From: Cardinalis cardinalis
Lineage: Eukaryota > Chordata > Aves > Passeriformes > Cardinalidae
Assembly (NCBI GenBank): GCA_014549065.1
Contig: JACDOX010000221.1
Span: 50,871 to 114,870, forward strand
DNA length: 64,000 nt
Direction: 5' to 3'
Positions 22,601 to 34,600 of this stretch are shown here, in pieces. The stretch's first letter is position 1. Every line of letters begins with the position of its first letter. Under the pieces are notes generated by a model. The model had not been told where the DNA came from and searched no databases. It saw nothing but the letters and a program-made list of their open reading frames with translations. The position numbers and the translations under genes are program-made.

Positions 22601-25600
22601 TGCACTGCTCTGCCCAGCCTTGGTCACTGGGTTGGCATCAGCCTTGGCACAGCAAAGAGCCCTTCTTTAACTGTGTGCTGTGAGGAATGAGCCCTTGGGT
22701 CATTTGGGAGGAGTGGCAGGGACTTTGCCTTCCCCTCATGGCCCCAGGGAGCTGCTGCTGGCTGGGCCCAGTGCAGGCCTTGGACCAGTCCATCTTTTCA
22801 GCCTCACTCCTGAAGGCTGTGGTGTGGTGATAGTTACTTTGGTTTTGTTTGTCATGTATTTGACTGCATTTTATTTATATTTGACTTTGTTTTGTGTTTA
22901 AGGTGGCAGCCTTTTGTTTTTATTTATTCATTTATTCGGTTACTACTAAAGAAAGCAGGGGGTGGGAGCAGTGCTCTGTGCTGGCCCTGTGCTCTGTGTG
23001 GTGGTTGGAGCATTTCCCCTTGGCTCAGTCTCACTTTCCCTGCTCGTTTGGGTTTGGGTGTGAATGGAACTGTGCTTTTGTACAAAGTGGCCATTTGGAA
23101 AATAAAGCAGTGCTGGAGAAAAGGTCACCTTACTACCATAATTCTTTTGACTCAAAGAAGGCTCCCCAGGGAGCTCTGATTTCCTTGTGACACTCNAGGG
23201 ATAGGAATTCATTATCCAGATAAGTGGGTCCACATTTTCCCTTCCTGCAGTGCTCATGGTAGTGCCAGTATTGGAGCCACTGGTAGGATCTGCTTACATA
23301 AATCTGCACTTCCAAAGACTCTGAACTGTTGTGTCNTCACAGCCCAGCTGCCTCTCCCAGCTCTCCCTCCTCTGCTGCTCACCAAATTCTTCAGTGGTCA
23401 CTCAGCTGTGAAAAAGAGAAGCTGCGTTGGGTTTTTTAATGTCATATAACATTTTTTCCTGTAAATAACACACCAGGAAGGCTTTTGTGGCTACAAAAAT
23501 AAAACAATTCCCTTCTTCCCTCAGCATCATTCCCCCTAAAATAACAAGTGCAGTGTAGTCAGAAGATTATCTCATTTATTTTGCACCAACTGGTTTCTTT
23601 GGGTGTAGGCTCAGTGTCTTTTCAAGAGTATCCCTGAGGGCATAATTAGCCCAAGAGAAAGAAAATGAGTATTAGTGGGTCAGGGAGAGCTGTTTTTTGA
23701 TACTGCAGTTGCATAACAGAGGTTTTCCTTGGAGCAGCATCTCCTCAGACCATGGTAGTGCTCACTGTGGANTCACCATCAAAGCAGTTTACCTTCCTCG
23801 AGGTAAAGGGAACAGTGCTTAAGCAAAGGTTTTTATTTTAGCCCTGGCATTGAATATTGGCTAAATTTAGCCTCTCCATTGGGTTGCAGAGCCCTTGGAG
23901 CTGCCTGCTTGCAGGATACCTTGATAACAGCAAGATACCTTGATACTCAGCAAGAGCTGCTTTTGAAAGTCCTAGCCAGAGGCAACACAATTCCAGTTCC
24001 CTTTNATCAGTGCCCAGCTCTGCCTGAAACAGCAGCACAGCTGTGAGGCTTTGGTGAGTGCCAGTGCACTGGGGGAGAGGCTGGCANTGGTTGTTGGTTG
24101 GGTTTACAGTGCTCCTGGTAGTGCTTCAGCCACTCTGTGTGTCCGGGGAGCCACAAAGAAATGAAATAAACTGAAAATGGAAACAAGCTTTCCATGTTCA
24201 CGTTTCATGTGGTGCTTGGTGAGTACAGCCCAGTTTCACATTTCCTTTTTGGGGTTGCTTGTAACTTTTTGACACAATCCCTTTTGGGCTGAAAGTTGCT
24301 TTTGCTTGGCCTGGGTGCCNGGAGGATTTGGTACCGGGTGAAGGACTCGTGAGCCTTTGCAGTGTTCCTGATTTCTCATTTAAATCCTTGGTGAGCTTTA
24401 GAGGGAGTCTCGATCTGCTGTTTCAATAGGAAAGATGAAAGTAGAAAAACACAGTGGGGTTTTCTTTTCCTGTAAAACAAACAAAAAACCAAAACACCCT
24501 TCTGTGTGTCAGGGGAGGGTCAGGCTGGATCTCAGGGAAGGGCTCTTCCCCAGAGGGTGCTGGGCACTGCCCAGGCTGCCCAGGGAATGGGCACGGCCCC
24601 GAGGCTGCCAGAGCTCCAGGAGCTCCAGGGATGCCCAGGGTGGGATTGTTGGGGTGTCTGTGCAGGGCCAGGGCTGGACTGGATGATCCTTGGGGGTCCC
24701 TTCCAGCTCGGGATGTTCATGACTCAGGGGCTGACCATGACTTTGTGCTCTGCTGGGGTTGGTGCCATCATTAGTCACAGCTGCTCCTGGATCTGCCAAA
24801 TGTTTTATTGATGCTGATGGTCTGAGTGAAGCCAACCACGTCCTGCTGGATGCTGGCAGCTGGGAGAGGGATTGTTCACTGCCTGCCTGAGCTATTTGGA
24901 GCTCAGACATGATGTGTCTCAGTGCCAGCCACCTCCATCAGCCCTGTCATGTGGGGTTGTTCAGCAGCCCCAGGTTGGCTCTGACGCACTTCCCTCAACG
25001 GGGCAGGAGGGGAGCAGGAGCAGCGAGCCCAAAGCCCTGAGAGCTGGGTGTTGGCTGAGGAGGCTCCACTGGGGAATGGCTCCCACTGCCAGAGGGCAGG
25101 GCTGGATGGGATATTGAGAATTAGGAATTGTTCCCTGNNAGGGTGGGCAGGCCCTGGCACAGGGTGCCCAGAGCAGCTGGGGCTGCCCCTGGATCCCTGG
25201 CAGTGCCCAAGGCCAGGCTGGACAGGGCTTGGGGCACCCTGGGATAGTGAAATTGTCCCTGCCCATGGTAAGGGTGGGACTGGATGGGATTTAGGTCCCT
25301 TCAGGTCAGACCATTCCAAGAATCCAGGATTTCTGAAGCTTGCTTGCACTGTGTTTCTGCCATGCTCTTTGCTTGGCTCTCTCCTGCTCTAACAGGACCA
25401 AACAAATCCCTGCTCTCCCTGCCTGGCAGCACACTGGAGGGGGGTTAATGATGCCAAAGACTGACCCTGCTGACATTGGATAAATTATTCTGTCCCACAA
25501 GGACAGTTTTGCTGCAGTCCAGTTGGTTCTGTCTTTACTGGTTGAGGAAGGATACAATTTAGCCCCAGGGTGCCCAGGACACCTCTATTTTACTTGTCTC

Positions 25601-28600
25601 CAAAGACAAGTGGTGCATTAAGAGACAGCTCTTATCTGAAATAGTCTGGGCTTCAGCAGCCACTTAAACTGTCGTGCTCTGACTTTGTGCTGCAGCTAAA
25701 GCTGTGCTTTGGCCTGTGGCTTTTACTGGGGAATGGAAGGCAAGAGGCTGACTTCAGAAAAATACTGAAGGCTGGGCTTTTCAAGTGCTCAGCAACCTGG
25801 AGTTGAGGTTTTTAAAAGCTTTGGTGGCTTTTGCTCGCCCCTCTCGGGCCAAGGTTCCTGCAGCTCTGGTGCCCAGCTCATCCTGGCTGTCTGTGCTGAG
25901 CCTTTGGTATGGTCAGTGTGTGGAAATGGCATCTCAAGCCATAGCACAGAGCTGGTGCTGCTGGCTGGGTGCTTTGCAGGCTCTGTGCTCCAGGGTTTGG
26001 GATGTGGCAGGCTTTGGGAGGAGCTGTTTAACTCCAGGTGGCACTAGCAGCCCACAGCTGGCTCTGGGATTGGTGACACTGGTGCAGTCCCCAGAATGTG
26101 CCACAGAAATCAAATACTGGCTGTGGGCAGATTAAAAATTACTTTGCTAGCTAAGAAATTACTTGTGGTGAGCAGAATAAATACAATGACTAGACCCAGA
26201 CACAGAGATCAATTCTTTAGGAAATGTCAGTAAATAAAGGGCAAACACACAGGTGAAAGGAAGGAGTCCAGGCAGCAGAAGATGCTTAAGCCCCACTGTG
26301 TGAGAGCTGCCAGCAGCTGGGGGAGAGCTGACTGCAATTCTGCTGTGCTGGCACAGCTGTAGCACCTGAGCAGGAGCAGAGGAGATGGATAAATCACATT
26401 TAGGNGGCTGATTCTTCTCTCATGTGTTACCAGAGCTGGAAGAATAGCCCCATGTATAACAAAGAGGAAAATAAAAATAAACACAGGTTTTGAAGTGCCT
26501 CCTTTTTTTTGTTTGTTTTAGGTTTTGGCAGGGCTTTGGAGAGTATTGGGCTTTGAAATTAAGTCTAAGCTGGAACAAAGTACAGGATATGTTCCGGCGA
26601 GGATAAAATTTGCTGTGCTTTCTTTGTAAGGTGACACTCGCCCCACACAAGGGGACAGTTCAGACAAATGGAAATGTGGAGAAGGGAATGTGCCCTGAAT
26701 GACTGAAAAGTGTCTCAGGAAAACAGAACAGAAAAGAGATGCAGCTCCTAGCAGGCAGCAGTTCTGTCTGTTACCTTCTGGGTGTGTTCTGGGGGCTTCA
26801 GGAGGAGACTTGTGCAGGTGGAACCTCCCATTCCAGACTTCAGCCAAAGCTGGCCCTGAGGTACAGCTCTTAAAAATGCCAAGTGCTTGCAGATTTCATG
26901 TGTTTTTCTGTGAATAAAGAATTACAGAGTCCCAGACTGGTTTTGGTTAGACAAGACCTTAAAGCTCATCCCATCCCACGCCTGCCATGGCAGGGACACC
27001 TCCCACTGTCCTGGAGTGCCCCAAGCCCCAGTGTCCAGCCTGGCCTTGGGCACTGCCAGGGATCCAGGGGCAGCCCCAGCTGCTCTGGGCACCCTGTGCC
27101 AGGGCCTGCCCACCCTCACAGGGAGCAACTCCTAATTCCCAATATGCCATCCATCCCTGCCCTCTGGCAGTGGGAGCCATTCCCATGGGGATGGCTGAAT
27201 CACCAGTTGGACTGGTTGCTCTTTGAGGTCCCTTCCAACCCAAACCAGCCCATGATCCCTTTCTGGGAATGCTCTGCCTTGGTGGTGCTTTTGGACACAA
27301 AGGGTTCAGCTACAGAAGGGTGTGCTGCATTTTCTCTGGTGTTGGTACAGGTGAGGGTATCAGTGCTCTCTGAGGCTCTGCCAAAGGTTTAATATGGACA
27401 TAATTGGTTTAATATTCCTGTGCTTCAGAGGGAAAGGTGCTCTTGGATTAAAAGAGGCATCTGAGTCGAAGGGAAACACCAGGTTTTGAGAATCCTGGAG
27501 ATCTCTTATGATCAGCTGGGGAGCCTGGAACTTGTGGTAGCTCCGGGCGCTCCCACCCCTGAGCTTTGCCAGTCTCATTTCCCTGGCTCTAGGTTGGCTC
27601 TGGGTTGTCTGTGCAGCAGCTGAATCCCTTTCACTGCCCCCAGGAGGCGTTTACTGTGTCTTAAAAGTGTCCAAGGTGGTTGTGTTGTGTACAGTGCCAG
27701 GGATCTGAGGCAGCTGGGAGGCCAAACCTCCCATCCCTTTGTGCTAACAAGGGACAGTCCTGCAGTCCCTGCTTCTGTCCCACTCCTGCTTTCAGCTCAT
27801 GGGAGCAATCCTTCCCAATTCACAAGTCTTTTGTATTTCTTAGGAGCCTTTTTTCAAAGAAAGAGACAATCTAAAATAGGTCTTGGTGGACCTGGTAAGA
27901 ATTTCTTCAAGGTTGAGCCATTCTAGGGATGAATCTCGAGGTGTCTCTTGTCATGCTTGGGCAATCTCAAAAATTCCACTTCCCAGCGTCCCCTTCTTCC
28001 TAGATTTGTATAAAAATGCTGATGTAATGTGAACAGGTGCCTCACCAGGGGCATTTCTTGTTGCTATTATTATTATTATTACTGTTATTATTAATAGTCA
28101 AGTATTCTTTGTCTGGGTGGTGACTCAAGCACAGCAGTTGTGTTTCAGTGTGGAAAATGGTCCTTACAGGTGGTGGGGATGGATCCTGCTGTCACTGACC
28201 TTCAGCTCTGGCCCTGTTAAACTGCAATCCTTCAGAACTGCAGGAAATTGGGATTTTTTTTCCCTGTAAAACTTCTGCTAGTGTGAGACTGCCCTGAGCT
28301 GCAGCTCTAGGAGATACTCCCTGCCTCAGAGCAGTGGTTTTATTGCAGGAGAGTGCTGGCTAGCCCCATGCAGAGGTGGCAGCTGGACTTTGCTGCTCTC
28401 AGGGCAGCCCTGGGACAGCCAGCAGACGTTGGAGGCACAGTGGGGCCCTGGAGTGGCTTTCCCAGCTCCCAGGGCCTGCACTCCTGGAGAAGGATGGCTC
28501 AGTCTTTTCCTTGTGCTTTTAGGAGCTTTTTCAACCGTGGATCTCCTTCTTTCTTTCAGTGTTGAATCTTTTCCTTTGGGATTTGGGTCAAAGTGAACTT

Positions 28601-31600
28601 CTGGTGATGCAGAGATCTGAACTGGGAGGTGTCAGCCAGGCAGGGCTTGTCCCCTGCACGGGCACTGCTGGGGCACCTCCAGTGCAGGGGGCAGCCCTGG
28701 GCTCCTCAGGACAGTGCAGACCCCGAGGGCTGGAGGGGCCCAGGGAAGGGAACAGAGCTGGNAAGGGTCTGGAGCCCCAGGAGCAGCTGAGGGAGCTGGG
28801 CAGGGGCTCAGCCTGGAGCAAAGGAGGCTCAGGGGGCCCCTGTGGCTCTGCACAGCTCCTGACAGGAGGGGACAGCCGGGGGGGTCGGGCTGTGCTCCAG
28901 GGAACAGGGACAGGAGCAGAGGGAANGGCCTCAGGCTGGGCCAGGGGAGCCTCAGGNTGGNCATCAGCAGGAATTTCCCCATGGAAANGGGGCTCAGCAC
29001 TGCCAGGGGCTGCCCAGGGAGGTTTGGAGTGCCCATCCCTGGAGGTGCCCAGGGAAGGGCTGGAGGTGGCACTCAGAGCTCTGGGCTGGGGACAAGGTGG
29101 GGATGGGGCACAGCTTGGACTGGATGGGCTTGGTGGTTTTTTCTGACCTCAGGGATTCAGTGTCTGTGGGTTTTGTTCTGGACATTTTGCCACCTGGGGA
29201 TGGCCTGCAGTCCCTGAAGGCCACTCAGCACAGCTNTCAGGGCTGTTCAGAGAGTGCAGGGGGTTTGACACAGCTCCTGATAGGGACACTTGTGCTGCTA
29301 GAAATTCAGCTGACCTGCTNTGCTTTCAAAAATAACAGAATTGCTCAGTTATGGACATAATTCATTTGTGTCTAGGAGCTTGGGAAGACTGGATGTGTGT
29401 CTGGCACTGGTAAGCTGGCAAACCATATCCAGAGCCCCTGGATACTGGAATGTGCCCTAGGAATACAGACAACAGTGTCCTGGCTCAGTGCTGAGAGCTC
29501 AGCTGGCTCTCTCCCTGAGTTCTTTGAGTTTCAGAGAAAAGACTTTTATGTCCAGGATGGAGTGGAAATGCTGCAGTGTGGTTCCAAAGAGCTGAGCACA
29601 GTCCTGCCCCAGCCTCTGGAGCAATCAGGAGCTGTGACTTTGGCCATCTCTCCAGTTCCACATCCCCCTGTGCTCTATTAAACTCCAGTTCGCCTGTCAG
29701 GGTGAGCAATCACCACATGTTCCTCAGCCTGGTGTTACTGCCTGATAACACTCATTTCACCCCAAAGGTTGTTTAAAAGCTTAATTCACTTCTATAAAAG
29801 TGACACTTAATTTCAGTGAAGTTTGGCAAGTTAATTTCAGTGAAGTTTGGAGGTCTAGATCATCTAAAATTTATCATCTAGAGCAGGATCAACTCATAGC
29901 CAGCCTTCAGATGAGATGTTCTTGTCCTTTAGTTGGGAGCTGAGCTGATTACTGTGAGCCTGCTCATAATTGAAGGGATCCTTTGCATATTAGACTGTGG
30001 AAATAATAAATAGATGGGTTTGTTCGGCTGTAGTGTCTGAAGGCACACAGGGGTGGGGAACAGCAGGTCCATCAAACGCTGGATTGTTTGGAAGGTGCTG
30101 TATCCAAATGTGCACTTAGAGTTATTGGTCACGAGTCAGAGCCCTTGGAGCAAGGGGGGATGTGATCACAGGGACTCCTGGCACCCACAGCTCCAGACTT
30201 GGGGCCATCAGCAGGATTGGATGCAAGCACTGATGGCCTTGGCAGAGCCACAGGGACGTTGTGGCAAAGCTGATGGAAGAGTGGAGCTGGCCTGAGCTTC
30301 CAGAAGGCTCAGCAGGAGCTGCAGTGTGGGAACAGGGCTGGAGATCCTCAGGCTGGCTTTGATCACAGTTTTTTCACGCTTAATTTGAAGCCTTGCAGTA
30401 AGGATGTGCTGTCCCCATGTGCTGGCAGTGCTGAGGTCACACCCCAGTCCTGGGGTCAGAATTGGGCCCTCACTGCAGAGAGGACATTGAGGGGCTGGAG
30501 CGTGTCCAGGGCAGGGAATGGAGCTGGGAAGGGTCTGGAGCCCCAGGAGCAGCTGAGGGAGCTGGGCAGGGGCTCAGCCTGGAGCAAAGGAGGCTCAGGG
30601 GGCCCTTGTGGCTCTGCACAGCTCCTGACAGGAGGGGACAGCCGGGGGGGTCGGGCTGTGCTCCAGGGAACAGGGACAGGAGCAGAGGGAACGGCCTCAG
30701 GCTGGGCCAGGGGAGCCTCAGAGTGGTCATTGGGGAAATTTCTCACTGAAAGGGTTGTCCAGCCCTGGCACAGCTGCCCAGGGCAGGGGTGCAGTCCCCA
30801 CCCCTGGAGGGGTTTAACAGCCCTGTGGATGTGGCACTTGGGGACATGGGGCAGTGGGAGGAACGGTTGGGCTTGATGGTCTCAGGGGATTTCCCAGCCA
30901 GAACAGTTCTGGGATTCTGGGACACTCCCTGTTNCTTGCTTAACCTTTTGTCCTTTCTTTTGGCCCAGACTGCTCTGCTGCCTCCTTCCCAGCAGTGCAG
31001 CCAGTGCTGAAGAAAGGCTCTGCAGTCCTGTAGAGTCTCTGCTCACTGGCAGCAGCGGTGGAACAAGTGTCCAGCCTTGGGCTCTGGTATTTTCTCTCAT
31101 TCCCAAGTGTCAGAAGCTTGGCAAGGCCAGCACCTAGTTCTGGATGACCACACCTTCTCCCAGTTCCCCACAGGCTGCAGGAACCCAGTTCTGTGGCTTT
31201 AGGGTTCTGCACATCTCTGCTGTTCCCTCCTGTCACCACAGCTGGGACTGCTGGCAGCGACAGAGATGAGTAACCCCCCTCTCATCCCCAAAGCTGGCTG
31301 GTGTTTGTAAGACTGTTTTGATGTTGAATATGTACAATTTTCTTGGCCTTTAAAGGAAGCTGTGGGTGCTCCACATGGTGGAAGTTGATTTAAGGAACCT
31401 AAGAGAAAATGCTGGAGCTCTGGAGCTTGGCACCTTGCTCAGTTCTGCTGCTTCCTCTCTTCCATCAAACAGCTCAGTAGCAGATCTGGGTGGGCATGTC
31501 CTATTTCCAATGTAATTTTTCTGCAAAACCCATTTGAAAGCAGCCATGTTGCTGTTACTGACAAGTGATCTGTGAGAGAATAATCTTATATGACTGGTAG

Positions 31601-34600
31601 TGCTGGATTTGGAGAAATGGGAAAAATAAGGCTTGGACTGTGCTGGGTGACAGCAGCAGAGTGTGCCTTGGACAGCTGTGTCAGAGGGAGGAGGAGTGCA
31701 GTACCTTTTCAGCTCTCATCCACAAATCCTATAAGGACACACAATTTAGCAGGGAGGTCTCAGCTGAGATTAGACCTTGCTGGACAAGCTGTTTGCAGAG
31801 AAAAGCTGCAGCAAGAGGCAGGACAGAACAGGGCAGAGAGGTGTTGGGTCCCAGCCATGTGCAGCTCTGTGTGTGTGGCTGTGCCCCTGCACCCTGCACC
31901 AGCATCCTCTGAGTGTGAGCCAGTCTGAGGTGCAGGTGTCCCCAGGGCTGCATGTGGCTTTGGGGATTGGCTGTGACAGAACCCCAGAGTGGTTTGGGCT
32001 GGAAGGGATCTTAAGGGGACAGGGCAGGGACACCTTCCACTGTCCCAGGCTGCTCCCAGCCCCAGTGTCCAGCCTGGCCTTGGGCACTGCCAGGGATCCA
32101 GGGGCAGCCCCAGCTGCTCTGGGCACCCTGTGCCAGGGCCTGCCCACCCTCCCAGGGAACAATTCCCAATTCCCAACATCCCATCCAGCCCTGCCCTCTG
32201 GCAGTGGGAGCCATTCCCTGGGTCCTGTCCCTCCATCCCTTGTCCCCTGTCCCTCTCCAGCCTTCTTGCAGCAGAGGTCACTCTGCCTGTATGTTCCAGT
32301 GTGGATCAAACACCACCAGTGGAGTGGGCAGAGGAGCCTGGGCAGGTCCTGCTGGGTTTGAGTGGCAGGAGCAGAGCATTGTTTGGTTCCCTGTTAGCCC
32401 TGTCTGTGTGCACACAGTTTAATTTCAGCCTGCTGCAGCTGCTGTGGCATCTGCTGCTCCTGCAGTTCCTGGCTGGCACAGTGTCCTTGCAGGTGTCAGG
32501 GACTCTGGGATGCAGTTGCTCTCACCTTGCTTTGGGACCTTGCTGTGCCAGAGCAGCTCAGGGACAGACGAGCAGGGCAGGGCCCTCGTGCTGCTGCTGT
32601 GGAGGAGCTGAAGGCCAGTTTGCTGAGCTGAAGGCTTTTTCCCTGTTGAGTTTGTGCTGGTTGGCAGGAAGAAGACTTGAAAGCTAAAATGTGATATTTT
32701 TCCTTGCCTTGCAAGTGTTAATAAGAGCAGCAGGAGGGTGCAGTAGGCAGCTGGGAGGTGCTGAGCTTGGGGACAGCCAGGCCAGTGACATGTGAATGCC
32801 ACTGTGAGGGACACAGCGAGGTGTCTCAAATCCCTCTNATTTTATGCTGATTTTGAAGGGACTTTTAATCCTTCAGGCATATTGGCCTCTAAGCACTTTT
32901 CTCAAAGAGGAATATAACCCCACTCGAGCAGTTTGGGTAATAATAGCACTTAGTGCTTAATGAACATTGTGCAATTAATCCTCCAGGACCCATTGGAATA
33001 GAATTGTGTTGATCTTGGCTGGGGACTGAGGAGCTGACCTGAGCTCAGATTTCCTTTGGGTGTGGAGGAGCAGCTCCCTCCCCGTGGAGCTGGTGAGGCT
33101 CAGGTGGGTCCAGGCTGAGCCCTGGTTGTGTTCCCCTGCTGTGCCCTCCCAGCTGCGCTGGGAATCAGCTCCTGTCCTGCAGGCTGGGACAGGGATCCTG
33201 GCTGCTGGCTAGGAAGCTGTTCTGGGCTCATGGCCTGGGGCCAGGGAGGTGCTCCTGGTTCTCTGTCCTGCTCCTTGGGTCTGTGAGCTGTCCCTGGGTT
33301 AGTCAGGCTCTGCCATCCTGTCCGTGCAGGGGTCCCCTGGGCACCCTGATCCAAACCAGCCTCAGCAATGCTGATTCATGTCCTGCTAAAGAAACCATTT
33401 GCAGTAGGCTGAGGTCCCTGGGGTGGCACTGCCATTGCTGGTGGTGTCACCTTGGGGCCAGTGGGGAAGAGCAGCATTGAGTCCACAGTGTCAATCACTC
33501 TGGGTACCACTTGGTATATTTTATGTGTCGATTCCTGCAGGCTAAACTCAGTTGTTTGATGATTTGTGCTTTGTTTTCAGGTTATAAACTCATTGGGAGC
33601 CATTCTGGGGTGAAGCTCTGCCGTTGGACAAAGGTATGTTCTGTTGCCTTTTCTCATTTCAAAAATAAAAACAGAGCTAGAGACTTGCTCAGGTATTCCA
33701 ATTTCCTGATGAAATTACATTTTAAAATGTGCTATAATTTGCACAAAAACAAATTCCATCTTTCAAGCTATAACCTTGCATTTCCAGCTATTAAAATTCC
33801 TCTGCAAAGCGTGAGAATAGAATTGTGGCACAGAGCTGGGAACATCCTTTTCTGGTTTTTCCTGTTGTTCTGCTGTCTGCTAAAACGTCTTCTGCCCACT
33901 GACATCCACATGAGGGAAGAGTGGGAAGGTTGTATCCCGGGTGTGAGGCTGTGGAACAGGGATAGCACAGCCACTGCCACACCTGAGCAGGCACATGAGG
34001 CTGTTTGAACCCCCCGTGCTGGGGCTGGGTTGTGGCAGGGCTCCCCTGGCTCTCAGCATTTATCAGATCAGATTTCCACGGGGAGGTGTTAATGATTTCA
34101 CTGTTGCTGGTGATTTCCCTGCTCTGTGGGGTGTGTGTGGATGTGGCTGTGAACACCCATGGGTATGAGTGCACCTGTGTGACACAGCGTCCTCCCAGCT
34201 CTGCACATGGCTGCTGCAGGAGCTGCAACTCNGAAGCTTTTCAAGCAGTTTCCAGACTTAAAAATATTCCCATCAGAGCCCTGGAGAATAAACTGCAGGC
34301 CCTTCAGGGTGGGTGTGGTTTCAGCTGTCCTTGGCAGGTCTCTCTGGAGCTCACAAGTCTCTAGTGTTGTATATTTGGGGAGCAATATTGATCACAGAAT
34401 CACTGAGGGTGGAAAAGCCCTCTGAGACCACTGAGTCCAACTGTTCCAGCACTGCCAAGGCCACCACTGCCCCTGTCCTCAAGTGCCACCTCCACAGGAC
34501 TGTTAAACCCCTCCAGGGGTGGGGACTCCACCCTGCCCTGGGCAGCTGTGCCAGGGCTGGACAACAAATTCCAGGAAGGAATTTCCCCCAAATCCAACCT

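Larger units (their letters stand above)
21118..33580 (+). other. TYW1 intron between residues 354 and 355 (12.5 kb)
   Basis: The longest complete intron. CR1 fragments lie at 21238, 22346, 24506, 25072, 26924, 27215, 28640, 30425 and 31978; an ATT microsatellite at 28059 and a short duplication at 29808. The gaps between them (e.g. 22640-24505, 25323-26923, 27263-28639, 32271-33580) hold no feature I can support. Confidence 0.7.

Noticed and set aside
31777..32687. Overlapping 194- and 232-residue open frames
   Set aside because: Cross a CR1 'A' copy; composition and repeats explain the lack of stops.
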